DNA from: Brevibacterium sediminis
GTDB lineage: Bacteria > Actinomycetota > Actinomycetes > Actinomycetales > Brevibacteriaceae
Reading direction: 5' to 3'
DNA length: 42,297 nucleotides
NCBI RefSeq assembly: GCF_013623905.1
Contig: NZ_JABKDD010000022.1
Coordinates: forward strand, 1-42,297
Part shown: one piece after another, positions 8,976 to 18,169 of the stretch
Layout: each line of letters begins with the position of its first letter
Position numbering within the stretch: position 1 is the stretch's first letter
Notes under the pieces: generated by a model
Seen by the model: the letters and a program-made list of their open reading frames with translations, nothing else
What the model was told of the DNA's origin: nothing
The model's database searches: none
Made by a program: the position numbers and the translations under genes

Positions 8976-9110
8976 TGCTTCTCCTTGTGACGAGTGCCAT
9001 ACTGAGAACAATTGAACCACGATTCATTTCTTTGGGGAAGCGACAGTTCGGGCTGGCGCCGAGGTTGATGACGTCGACACCGTGGTGCCGCTGCGACCGA
9101 TGGGGTGAGG

Positions 9111-9713
9111 ATGGCATATCGCGCAACCCAGCGCACTCGGGCCAACGCCGAGGCGCGCCGCGCAGGCATCGAACGTGCTGCCCGACACGTCATCGCCCGC
9201 GGTGGATTCGCCTCGGCGAATGTGGCCGCCGTTGCCGTCGAGGCCGACTGCAGCGCCGGGTCGATCTACACGTATTTCAGCAACCGGGATGAGCTGTTGC
9301 GTCTCGTCTTCGCCCAAGCAGCCGGTCACGAGCTGGATGTCATCGCCGGCACAGTCGCCGAAGCATCCACGGCCTCGGAGATCGCGGAATCGACTGTCGA
9401 GGTCTTCGTTCGCCGAGCCGTCGCGGGGCGCAGGCTCGCCCACGCGCTGCTGCTTGAAGAGGTCCCCGAACCCGTGCAGAGCGAACGGCTGCGGCTGCGC
9501 CGAGGATACGTCGCCGTCATCGGAACCGCCCTGGACCGCGTGGGCGGCACGCAGATCCCCGCCGAGGTGGCCGCCCGTTCGATCGTCGGATGCGTGGGAG
9601 AGAACCTCGTCGACATCCTCGACCCGACTACCGCGAACCCGAGTCCTGCGGAGATCGAAACTCTCGTCAAGGCACTGATCACCTTCACCCGATCGGCATT
9701 AGGAGAACCATGA
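9111..9713 (+). CDS. TetR-family transcriptional regulator
   Basis: A 200-residue protein with an N-terminal helix-turn-helix. The first helices carry R-A-G-I-E-R-A-A-R-H-V-I, followed by G-F-A-S-A-N-V-A-A-V-A-V-E-A and the recognition segment S-A-G-S-I-Y-T-Y-F-S-N-R-D-E-L-L. That is the canonical TetR signature near residues 15-60. The rest is an alpha-helical ligand domain of usual length. The ATG at 9111 follows GGGGTGAGG; a GTG two codons earlier is possible. The stop overlaps the acyl-CoA dehydrogenase start (ATGA). It probably represses its own operon and the divergent acyl-CoA ligase from the 135-bp shared intergenic region, in response to an acyl-CoA. Confidence 0.93.
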   Translation: MAYRATQRTRANAEARRAGIERAARHVIARGGFASANVAAVAVEADCSAGSIYTYFSNRDELLRLVFAQAAGHELDVIAGTVAEASTASEIAESTVEVFVRRAVAGRRLAHALLLEEVPEPVQSERLRLRRGYVAVIGTALDRVGGTQIPAEVAARSIVGCVGENLVDILDPTTANPSPAEIETLVKALITFTRSALGEP

Positions 9714-11383
9714 CCACGACCGCAGAACCGACCGCCCCGCGGACGACGCATACCGTGTTCAACCAGGCACCACCTCGGCGAGATATCAACGAGTTCACGC
9801 TGAATACGGCCCTGAAGGACGCGCTCGCCCACTATGCGCCGGATGCCTCGCTTGACGAGGTCGAACGCATCGGAGCGCTCGTCGGCAGTGCGGACTTGAT
9901 CAGCGACGCCCGCCTGGTCAACGTCCACGGACCGGAGCTGCGGACCCACGACGGCTGGGGCAACCGCATCGACGAGGTCGACTTCCATCCGGCCTATCAC
10001 CGTATTATCGGAGATGCGCTGGAGGCGGAAGCTCACTCCTACGCCTGGACTCATCCCGGGCCGGGGGCCAATGTCGAACGTGCCGTACGGTTCATGCTCT
10101 TCTCCCAAGTCGAGCCCGGACATGCGTGCCCGGTGTCGATGACGCACGCGGTCGTGCCGTCCCTGCGTGCCGATCCCGCGCTCGCCGATTTCTGGGTGCC
10201 ACGCGCCACGGCCGCCGGCTATGATCCGCGGCGGATGGACCCGGCGTCGAAGTCCGCAGTGACTTTCGGCATGGCGATGACGGAGAAGCAGGGCGGATCG
10301 GACATCCGCGCGAACACCACCTACGGCGTTGCGTTCGGCGACCACTACCTCATCACCGGCCACAAATGGTTCTGTTCGGCTCCGCAGTCCGACGCGTTCC
10401 TCGTCATCGCCCAACTCGATGAGGGCCCGAGCTGCTTCGTCGTACCCCGTGTTCTGCCTGGCGGAGAACGGAATACGTTCCGGATCCAGCGGCTCAAGGA
10501 CAAGCTCGGGAACAAGTCCAATGCCTCCTCGGAGGTCGAGTTCGACGCCACACACGGATGGCTTCTCGGGCAGGCGGGCAAGGGTGTCCGCACGATCATC
10601 GAGATGGTCGCCCAGACCCGCCTCGACTGCGTCCTCGGTTCGACCGCTGGGATGCGCCAATGCGTGGCCGAAGCGGCCTGGCACGCTCGCGGGCGTGCGG
10701 CCTTCGGGGCTGCGCTCATCGACCAGCCGCTCATGCGCGCCGTCATTGCCGACCTCCAGCTTGAAGCTGAGGCAGCCACCTATACGGCGCTGCACCTGGC
10801 CGCGTCCTATGACGACGATAGCGACGAGGCGGCCGACTTCCGACGTCTGGCCACCGCCGTAGCGAAATACTGGATCTGCAAACGCGGTCCCGAACATGCT
10901 TATGAATCGCTCGAATGCCTCGGTGGCAACGGCTACACGGAGTCCTTCCCTCTGGCTCGCCGCTACCGAGAGCAGCCGGTGATGGCCGTGTGGGAAGGCT
11001 CCGGAAACGTCATCGTCCTCGACGTGCTGCGTGCCTTGGCCCGCGAACCGCGCAGCGCGAAGACGTTCCTCGGCTTCCTCGAGACCGGGCTGGGCAGACA
11101 CGCGGACTTCGATGCGGCGTACGAGTCGTTGGCCCGGTCGCTGCAGTCAGCGGTGCAGGATCTGGATTCCGGGGATGCGGCAGCGCAAGCGGCGCTGCAG
11201 GCGCGAGGCCGTGTCCTTGTGGAGAAGATGGCGCTGCTCATGCAGGCGTCGATCCTCTTCGAATCCGCCCCAGCTGAAGTGGCGGCCAGTTTTGCGGCGG
11301 CCCGCCTCGGTGCCGATCGGGGCCGCGAATACGGTGCCCTGCCCGACGGAGTCGAAATCGACTTCCTCGTCGCCCGAGCGTGA
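9710..11383 (+). CDS. aidB: AidB-type acyl-CoA dehydrogenase
   Basis: A 557-residue flavoprotein matching the AidB branch of acyl-CoA dehydrogenases over its whole length. Visible features are T-H-T-V-F-N-Q near the start, the FAD-binding M-T-E-K-Q-G-G-S-D at about residue 190, then G-H-K-W-F-C-S and L-K-D-K-L-G-N-K-S-N-A-S. The E-G-S-G-N signature lies at about 430. E. coli AidB (541 residues) is alkylation-inducible, binds DNA and has weak isovaleryl-CoA dehydrogenase activity. Here the coupling to a TetR gene and the neighbouring acyl-CoA ligase suggest a metabolic role on a branched or unusual acyl-CoA. The gene ends 23 bp before a perfect palindromic repeat. Confidence 0.92.
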   Translation: MTTTAEPTAPRTTHTVFNQAPPRRDINEFTLNTALKDALAHYAPDASLDEVERIGALVGSADLISDARLVNVHGPELRTHDGWGNRIDEVDFHPAYHRIIGDALEAEAHSYAWTHPGPGANVERAVRFMLFSQVEPGHACPVSMTHAVVPSLRADPALADFWVPRATAAGYDPRRMDPASKSAVTFGMAMTEKQGGSDIRANTTYGVAFGDHYLITGHKWFCSAPQSDAFLVIAQLDEGPSCFVVPRVLPGGERNTFRIQRLKDKLGNKSNASSEVEFDATHGWLLGQAGKGVRTIIEMVAQTRLDCVLGSTAGMRQCVAEAAWHARGRAAFGAALIDQPLMRAVIADLQLEAEAATYTALHLAASYDDDSDEAADFRRLATAVAKYWICKRGPEHAYESLECLGGNGYTESFPLARRYREQPVMAVWEGSGNVIVLDVLRALAREPRSAKTFLGFLETGLGRHADFDAAYESLARSLQSAVQDLDSGDAAAQAALQARGRVLVEKMALLMQASILFESAPAEVAASFAAARLGADRGREYGALPDGVEIDFLVARA

Positions 11384-11405
11384 GCGGGCGGCCCGGGCGC
11401 TGAAA

Positions 11406-11463
11406 GCACAGTTTGAGTTGAATAGCCCAGTTTCAAACATGGGCTATTCAACTCAAACTGTGC
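11406..11463. repeat. Palindromic intergenic repeat, family 1, perfect copy
   Basis: Arms of 24 bases at 11406-11429 and 11440-11463 are exactly complementary and surround the ten-base loop GTTTCAAACA. The loop and most arm bases match the imperfect copy at 3133-3184. It sits between the convergent aidB gene and a hypothetical gene, so it probably serves as a bidirectional terminator. The sequence conservation, including the loop, marks it as a dispersed repeat and not an ordinary terminator. Confidence 0.9.
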
Positions 11464-11522
11464 TGCAACCCTCGGGTGACCTGTGTTCTCAGCCGCGACG
11501 AAGTGCGAAGACGCGGCGGAAT

Positions 11523-11975
11523 TCAGTCGCGTCGGTGAGCGGAGACGCAGCGGCGGCGGTCGACGCGCATGACTCGGCCGCGGTTGCGCCGTCGACGCTG
11601 AACGCAGTCCGGCGGTCCCTCGAAATCCGGTCGCGGAGTGCGAGAGACGACAGCAGGTTTGTGCTCGAGGGCGAATGAATCGGCCTCCCATTCCGGGGCG
11701 CGTCGCGCACCGAACTCAGAAGTTTCGATGAACGACCGGAACTCCGCGACCAGGCGCTCCTGCATGTCGTAGAGGCTCTCATCGTTGCCTGGGTAATCGA
11801 GGAGGACTTCAATGGCCTCCCCGGCGACGACGATCCGCGCGAAGAGCCGACGCTCGTCTTCGGTATCGCGGAGCATCGCGATGCTGTCCCACTCGTGATC
11901 GGCGAACATCGCGAGAACGATCGGAGTGACGACCTTCTCGCAGAGGACATCCTGCGTGAGTTCGATGCGGTCCAT
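11523..11975 (-). CDS. Hypothetical protein
   Basis: A 150-residue product, MDRIELTQDV..., that I do not recognise. The first 110 residues look like a real soluble protein, acidic and well mixed. They include the stretch D-Y-P-G-N-D-E-S-L-Y-D-M-Q-E-R-L and no membrane segment. The last 35 residues are very Arg-rich and atypical, so the true C-terminus may have been altered by a frameshift or extension. GGTGGGA lies four bases before the chosen ATG; a start four codons earlier (11987) is possible. It is convergent with aidB and divergent from the pseudouridine synthase gene. Confidence 0.55.
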   Translation of the reverse strand: MDRIELTQDVLCEKVVTPIVLAMFADHEWDSIAMLRDTEDERRLFARIVVAGEAIEVLLDYPGNDESLYDMQERLVAEFRSFIETSEFGARRAPEWEADSFALEHKPAVVSRTPRPDFEGPPDCVQRRRRNRGRVMRVDRRRCVSAHRRD

Positions 11976-12114
11976 GTGTCCCACCATATGTGCTCAGTCG
12001 TCGGGAGTTCGAAGGCGTCTCGGAGTTTTGCGGAAACCGCGGCCGATCTGCGGTATGCGGCAGACTTCGTGCGGTTCCACGCCAATGCTTCCGCGACCGC
12101 GACGACGGGGCATC

Positions 12115-12177
12115 GCAAAGACTGGGACGGAGACGACGCCGCAAAGACTGGGACGGAGATGGCACCGCATAGACTTG
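12115..12177. repeat. 26-bp tandem repeat upstream of the RluA-type gene
   Basis: Two near-identical 26-bp units (12115-12140 and 12141-12166) begin GCAAAGACTGGGACGGAGA. A diverged, truncated third unit starts at 12167 with GCATAGACT. The third copy carries the probable -10 hexamer of the downstream gene. The repeats are therefore duplicated promoter-proximal DNA. Confidence 0.85.
12170..12175 (+). promoter_or_regulatory. -10 element, leaderless start of the RluA-type gene
   Basis: TAGACT is followed by seven bases and then the ATG at 12183, with no Shine-Dalgarno sequence. This spacing places transcription start at the A of ATG. Leaderless mRNAs with TAnnnT boxes are common in Actinobacteria. 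Confidence 0.6.
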
Positions 12178-12182
12178 ACCCC

Positions 12183-13268
12183 ATGCCCCGCAGTCCGCTC
12201 TCGCCCCGAGAAGGAATCTCGGCGACCGCGCTGCGCGCCCCCGGCGGCAAGGCCACCCACGCGAAGAATCACCTGCCCGTTCCCGACTCGATCGGTCAGT
12301 GGCTCGAATCCGAATTCCCCGAAGCGGCCCCCGATTCCCGACGGGCGCTGCTGACAGATGGGGACATGCGCGACGAGGCGGGGCTCCCGGTGGCCTGGGA
12401 CGATCCGGTCATTCCCGGCGGGTTCTACTTCTTCCACCGTCCGGTCCCGCCCGAAGAGCGAATCCCGTTTGAGGTCGGGATCGTCTTCGAGGACGATGAC
12501 CTCCTCGTCGTCGACAAACCCCATTTCCTCGCCAGTACCCCGAACGGACGATTCGTCCGCGAATGCGTCGTCACTCGTCTGCGCGTCGACCTCGGCCAGC
12601 CCGATCTCGTCGCCATCCACCGCCTCGACCGGATCACCGCCGGACTGTTGGTCCTTTCGAAACGGCCCGAGACGCGCGGCCGTTACCAGCGCCTGTTCCA
12701 AGACCGACGAGTCAGCAAAACCTACCGTGCCCTGGCGCCGGCCCCGCCGCCAGAGCTCGGATTCCCGCTCGTCCGCGAATCGCGCCTGGTCAAACCCGTC
12801 GGCGGACGCCAGGTGCACGAAGTCGCAGGGGAGCCGAATGCGGTCAGTCGGATCCGACTGCTTCGGACCATCACCCCACCGGACGGCGAGCCATCGCGAG
12901 GTGACACGGATACCTTGCCGCCACCTCGGCGAGGTGGAGCTGACGGTGCCCCGTCCGAACGGGCGGGGGACGGAAACGGAGCACCACCTCGGCGAATTGA
13001 TGCGATTGCCGAATACGAGCTGAGTCCGGTCACGGGCAAGACGCACCAGCTGCGGGTGCACATGAACGCGCTCGGGCTGCCCATCCTCGGTGATCCGGTC
13101 TACCCGGTCGACCTCGCCCCGGACCCCTACGACTTCTCATCACCGCTGCAGCTGTTGGCCGCGGAGATCGCCTTCGATGATCCGCTGAACGGGCTGAGCC
13201 GACGATTCGAGAGCGGACTCGAACTCGAACCCGCCGCAGTCAGCTCCGATCCAGGCGAAACCCGGTAG
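12183..13268 (+). CDS. RluA-family RNA pseudouridine synthase
   Basis: A 361-residue protein. The catalytic motif H-R-L-D-R-I-T-A-G spans 146-154, with the active-site aspartate at 149. A second conserved block, G-K-T-H-Q-L-R-V-H, is followed by G-L-P-I-L-G-D-P-V-Y-P. These belong to the RluA fold, which isomerises specific uridines in rRNA or tRNA; the target is not predictable here. An insert of about 45 residues rich in P, G, R and D (near residues 232-277) splits the usually compact catalytic domain. Its DNA carries two copies of CCTCGGCGA. The ATG at 12183 fits a leaderless mRNA. The stop codon TAG is part of the next gene's -10 box. Confidence 0.9.
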   Translation: MPRSPLSPREGISATALRAPGGKATHAKNHLPVPDSIGQWLESEFPEAAPDSRRALLTDGDMRDEAGLPVAWDDPVIPGGFYFFHRPVPPEERIPFEVGIVFEDDDLLVVDKPHFLASTPNGRFVRECVVTRLRVDLGQPDLVAIHRLDRITAGLLVLSKRPETRGRYQRLFQDRRVSKTYRALAPAPPPELGFPLVRESRLVKPVGGRQVHEVAGEPNAVSRIRLLRTITPPDGEPSRGDTDTLPPPRRGGADGAPSERAGDGNGAPPRRIDAIAEYELSPVTGKTHQLRVHMNALGLPILGDPVYPVDLAPDPYDFSSPLQLLAAEIAFDDPLNGLSRRFESGLELEPAAVSSDPGETR

Positions 13269-13271
13269 CCT
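13266..13271 (+). promoter_or_regulatory. -10 element overlapping the upstream stop codon, leaderless GntR gene
   Basis: TAGCCT begins with the TAG stop of the preceding gene and is followed by six bases and the ATG at 13278. No ribosome-binding site is present, so a leaderless transcript is the simplest reading. Confidence 0.6.
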
Positions 13272-13277
13272 GGTGTT

Positions 13278-13940
13278 ATGAGTCCACATGCCCCCGGATG
13301 CACATCAGAGGCCATCGTCGCCCTTGTCCGCACCCGCATCACCGACGGTGAATACCCGGCAGGAAGCCCGGTCCGCGATGGTGCCCTGGCCAAGGAATTC
13401 AACGTTTCGCGCAACACCGCCCGCGAATCGCTGAGCTTGCTGCGCCACGCCGGGCTGCTCACTCAGGAACCCAACCGGGGCTTCTTCGTCTCCACCTTCG
13501 GCATCGACGAACTCAAGGACCTCTACCGCGCGCGCCGGGTTTTCGAGATCCGCGCCGTCCAGGAATCCCAGGACGCCACCGACGAGGCGATGGCCGCCGT
13601 CGAAGCCTCCGTGGTCCGGGCCGAAACCGCACCGAAGAACGAAACCTGGGCCGATGCGCAGGAGCACTCGGCATCGTTCCACCGTGCGATCGTCGGCCTG
13701 CTGGGTTCACCGCTTCTCGACGAGTTCTACCTCAATCTCATGGCCCGACTGTCGACGACGTTCTCGCGCTCGCCCGAACCCGGCAAGTACCACTCGCACT
13801 GGGCGAACCCGCACCGGGACATCCTCGAGAAGATGAAATCCGGGGACCGGCAGGGCGCCGAAGGACTGCTGCGCATCCACCTCGACGATTCCGAAGCCTC
13901 GACCCTCGACCTCGCACGGTCTGTGGGGGAGGGGCGCTAG
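13278..13940 (+). CDS. GntR-family regulator with FCD domain
   Basis: A 220-residue protein with an N-terminal winged helix. Its recognition part is G-A-L-A-K-E-F-N-V-S-R-N-T-A-R-E-S-L, followed by L-L-T-Q-E-P-N-R-G-F-F-V as the wing. The C-terminal helical FCD domain includes L-Y-R-A-R-R-V-F-E-I-R-A, the H-x-x-F-H pattern in E-H-S-A-S-F-H-R-A-I, and a terminal H-L-D-D-S. FadR/FCD regulators usually bind carboxylates such as lactate or gluconate, often with a metal held by His/Asp. No adjacent catabolic gene suggests the effector. It starts nine bases after the pseudouridine synthase stop but probably has its own leaderless promoter. Confidence 0.92.
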   Translation: MSPHAPGCTSEAIVALVRTRITDGEYPAGSPVRDGALAKEFNVSRNTARESLSLLRHAGLLTQEPNRGFFVSTFGIDELKDLYRARRVFEIRAVQESQDATDEAMAAVEASVVRAETAPKNETWADAQEHSASFHRAIVGLLGSPLLDEFYLNLMARLSTTFSRSPEPGKYHSHWANPHRDILEKMKSGDRQGAEGLLRIHLDDSEASTLDLARSVGEGR

Positions 13941-14004
13941 CGCTTCGGTGAGGATGGGGCGCAGCGACGATCTGTGCCTGTAGGGCACGGAAAGCGGGGC
14001 GGAG

Positions 14005-14319
14005 TCAGTCATCTCTGTGCTCGACAGCGATGCCGTACTGAGCGACCTCATCGACCAGTTGGCGCCTCGCTTCGGCCTCGGCTAACTCCCACACTCGCAT
14101 ATTCTCGTTCGTGTCCCACCCTGTTGCTGTCGGAGTGGTCCAGAAGCTGGTGTCATGGCGTTCCCAGAAGTCATGGAGTGCTCGGAGATTCAGAGTGAGC
14201 TCATCGGAGAGATCGAGGTCAGAGGGTTTGAGGCACAGTTCGTCATGCTCCACGTCGCCCCAGAGCGGCCAGCGGCGTCCGTGGCTGGGAAACATGCGGA
14301 TCTCCGGCGTCTTGATCAT
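14005..14319 (-). CDS. Hypothetical protein
   Basis: A 104-residue product, MIKTPEIRMFP..., of unknown function. It is rich in Trp, Asp and Glu. Segments such as W-P-L-W-G-D-V and L-H-D-F-W-E-R-H-D look like a compact soluble protein of the kind often seen beside toxin/immunity or contact-dependent loci, but no such partner is present. Real coding is supported by a normal composition and by a clear -10 box six bases before the ATG, which predicts a leaderless mRNA. It is convergent with the GntR gene and divergent from guaB. Confidence 0.65.
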   Translation of the reverse strand: MIKTPEIRMFPSHGRRWPLWGDVEHDELCLKPSDLDLSDELTLNLRALHDFWERHDTSFWTTPTATGWDTNENMRVWELAEAEARRQLVDEVAQYGIAVEHRDD

Positions 14320-14325
14320 GGAGCC

Positions 14326-14331
14326 AGGCTA
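14326..14331 (-). promoter_or_regulatory. -10 element, leaderless start of the 104-residue hypothetical gene
   Basis: Read on the minus strand, TAGCCT is followed by GGCTCC and the ATG at 14319. This is the same hexamer and the same six-base spacing as the GntR gene promoter at 13266. Confidence 0.55.
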
Positions 14332-14457
14332 CTGGACCGGATTCCAGCGCGAGGCGCATCGACGTGCTGATTTCAGCGCCAGTGCCTGTGTAGCCAGTCT
14401 CACAGTGCCCGGTGCTTGAACCCATAGCGGTCGACTCTCTCGCTCCGATAGCATTGA

Positions 14458-16017
<1,560 letters not shown>

Positions 16018-16058
16018 CGTAGGCAGGCACATCTGACGGAGATGCCTCTGGTCAGTGA

Positions 16059-16098
16059 GAAGCCGCAGCTTCCGCGTTTGAGCGGAGGCTGCGGCTTC
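16059..16098 (+). terminator. Hairpin terminator after guaB
   Basis: Arms of 17 bases (16059-16075 and 16082-16098) pair with one mismatch around the loop GTTTGA. The sequence starts GAAGCCGCAGC. Only a short T-rich run follows, as is common for terminators in high-GC actinobacteria. Confidence 0.8.
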
Positions 16099-16180
16099 TT
16101 GCGTGTGCGGTCGGCTGAGGGCACGGGGCGAATTCCTGGCTGTTCAACGGAAATCTGTGACTCTGCAGTGCCTGAGCAAA

Positions 16181-16238
16181 TTGTTGGATCGATCCACGGT
16201 GTTCTGCGGTCTGAAACCACCGTGGATCGACCCAACAA
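16181..16238. repeat. Long inverted repeat of unknown role
   Basis: Arms of 21 bases at 16181-16201 and 16218-16238 pair with a single mismatch (both read TTGTTGG...CACGGTG on their own 5'->3' strand) around a 16-base loop. It lies in the 499-bp region between guaB and the siderophore operon, about 80 bp beyond the guaB terminator and 210 bp before the iron box. No convincing gene covers it. Confidence 0.75.
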
Positions 16239-16449
16239 ATCGCGGTCACCCGGGCGCCCTTGGTCTCACGATGCTGGATGACACACCCCGATGTGACGAA
16301 TGCCACTCGCCCATTTTCCGGCCGATGCACCCGTAGTGCGAACGGCCGCCTTGCCGTGTGAACGCTGGGAAGCGGGGCATCGTCCTTGGTGAGGGGTCTA
16401 CTTCCGTAGTCATCGAATCCGCCCGGAGGCTCTTCGGGAACAAAAGAAC

Positions 16450-16468
16450 TTAGGGTAGGTTTCCCTAA
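16450..16468 (+). promoter_or_regulatory. DtxR/IdeR-type iron box
   Basis: TTAGGGTAGGTTTCCCTAA matches the actinobacterial iron-box consensus (TTAGGTTAGGCTAACCTAA) at 15 of 19 positions and has perfect TTAGGG/CCCTAA outer arms. It ends 49 bp before the first siderophore gene. Iron-loaded DtxR/IdeR/DmdR should bind here and shut the operon off when iron is plentiful. Confidence 0.88.
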
Positions 16469-16516
16469 TGCGAGCCGCGCTTCGCGGTGCGCATCATCGA
16501 AGGAGGAAACCTCACA

Positions 16517-18169
16517 GTGACGACTTCTCTGCTCTACGACACCGAAGCGACACCCACTTCAGCACCCCTTCAGACTCCCGAAATTCCCCACCCGGACGCC
16601 GCCGGCACCTTCAGCGATCGTGGCGCCCACACCGATGCCCTCCTCGGCGCCCACAGCGCAGACGAGTACACATCGCTCATGCACGACGTCGTCGACATCC
16701 TCGGCGATCGGTTCCGCACAACTGAGCGGGCCGCCTCGGCGAAGGAACGCTCCGGACTCCAGGCCGCCGTCGACGCCGTGGATCTCGACACCGCAGGCGT
16801 CGGCAACGCCGAAGCCCTGCGCGAGGTCGACGCTCTCTACGCCGACAATGCCGTGTGGTTCCACCACCCCAGCTACGTCGCCCACCTCAACTGCCCGGTC
16901 GCCGTGCCCGCCGTCGCCGCCGAAGCGATGCTCGCCGCCATCAACACCTCGGTCGACACCTACGACCAATCCGAGGTTGCCACCCTCATGGAGCGCCGCC
17001 TCATCGACTGGACCTGCGGCCACCTCGGCTTCGCCGGCGGCGACGGAATCTTCACCTCCGGAGGCACCCAGTCGAACCTCCAGGCACTGTTCCTCGCCCG
17101 CGAAAACGTCCTCGCCGAGGCAGCGGGACACGTTGAGGCCAATGACGCCGAATCCCGCCGAGGCGGCCCTGACCTGGGCGCGCCCAACCGCCGCGACCTG
17201 CTGTCCCGGCTGCGGATCCTTGCCACCGACCAGGCCCACTTCTCAGTGTCCCGCGCTGCGTTCCTCCTCGGTCTCGACGCCGAGGCGGTCGTGACCGTCC
17301 CGACCGACCGGTCCGGTCGCATGGATGCCGAAGCGCTCAACGCCAGCCTGCTCGCGATCGAGGCGAACGACCAGATCCCCATGGCCGTCGTCGCCACCGC
17401 AGGAACCACCGACCTCGGTGTCATCGACCCGCTCGAGACCATCGCCGAGGTCTGCGAATCAGCGAACGTGTGGCTGCACGTCGACGCCGCATACGGCGGC
17501 GGACTGCTCTGGGCCCCACAACGCGCCCACCTGCTCGACGGGATCTCCAGGGCCACCTCGGTGACCATCGACTTCCATAAGACGTTCTTCCAGCCCGTGT
17601 CCTCATCGGCCCTGCTCATCAGGGACGCGAGCTTGTTCGCGCCGACGATCCACCACCACGACTACCTCAACCCCGAAGCCGAAGCGCAAGAAGCCGACGC
17701 CGAACCGAACCAAGTCGACAAGTCCCTGCAGACCACCCGCCGCTTCGACGCGCTCAAGCTCTGGACAACGCTGCGCGCCCGCGGAGCAGGGGAGATCGGA
17801 TCGATGCTCGACACCGTCTGCGACCTCGCGACCGACGTCCGGGCGCTGCTCGAGGACCAGGCGGACTTCGAAGTGCTCGGCGCCTCGGACCTGTCCACGG
17901 TGCTCTTCCGATTCACCCCGGCGACCGCGGACCAGGACACCTGCGACGAACTCGTCCCGCTCATCCGTCGAGTCCTCTTCCGCTCCGGCCGCGCAGCCAT
18001 CGCCCGCACCGTCATCGACGGCACGCCGTGGCTCAAACTCACCCTGCTCAATCCCGACACCCGCATCGACGACGTCACCGCCGTGCTCGACCTCGTCCGT
18101 GCCACCGGGCACGGCATCCTCGCCGGCCGGGACCTCGAGGACGCAGCGACAGAAGGAGGCGCAGCATGA
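16517..18169 (+). CDS. desA: PLP-dependent decarboxylase, siderophore type (DesA-like lysine decarboxylase)
   Basis: A 550-residue group II PLP decarboxylase. The cofactor lysine is in T-I-D-F-H-K-T-F-F-Q at residue 355. The ring-stacking/aspartate motif H-V-D-A-A-Y-G-G-G is near 320-328. In desferrioxamine pathways DesA makes cadaverine from lysine; the related diaminobutyrate decarboxylases look similar, so the substrate is inferred from the operon. The GTG at 16517 is chosen because AAGGAGG lies ten bases upstream. The open frame extends to an ATG at 16487, but it would run through that ribosome-binding site. It is the first gene behind the iron box and overlaps the next gene by four bases. 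Confidence 0.88.
   Translation: MTTSLLYDTEATPTSAPLQTPEIPHPDAAGTFSDRGAHTDALLGAHSADEYTSLMHDVVDILGDRFRTTERAASAKERSGLQAAVDAVDLDTAGVGNAEALREVDALYADNAVWFHHPSYVAHLNCPVAVPAVAAEAMLAAINTSVDTYDQSEVATLMERRLIDWTCGHLGFAGGDGIFTSGGTQSNLQALFLARENVLAEAAGHVEANDAESRRGGPDLGAPNRRDLLSRLRILATDQAHFSVSRAAFLLGLDAEAVVTVPTDRSGRMDAEALNASLLAIEANDQIPMAVVATAGTTDLGVIDPLETIAEVCESANVWLHVDAAYGGGLLWAPQRAHLLDGISRATSVTIDFHKTFFQPVSSSALLIRDASLFAPTIHHHDYLNPEAEAQEADAEPNQVDKSLQTTRRFDALKLWTTLRARGAGEIGSMLDTVCDLATDVRALLEDQADFEVLGASDLSTVLFRFTPATADQDTCDELVPLIRRVLFRSGRAAIARTVIDGTPWLKLTLLNPDTRIDDVTAVLDLVRATGHGILAGRDLEDAATEGGAA

Noticed and set aside
9326..11101. A 591-codon minus-strand open frame opposite aidB
   Set aside because: Antisense shadow in high-GC DNA; no recognisable domain and no ribosome-binding site, whereas the plus strand matches AidB throughout.
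11489..12256. A 255-codon minus-strand open frame overlapping the hypothetical gene at 11523-11975
   Set aside because: Ser/Arg-rich shadow reading. The alternative frame gives a balanced protein with a ribosome-binding site.
16042..16336. Small open frames across the guaB terminator and the 16181-16238 inverted repeat
   Set aside because: They translate hairpin DNA in both directions, have no ribosome-binding site, and show no protein-like composition.
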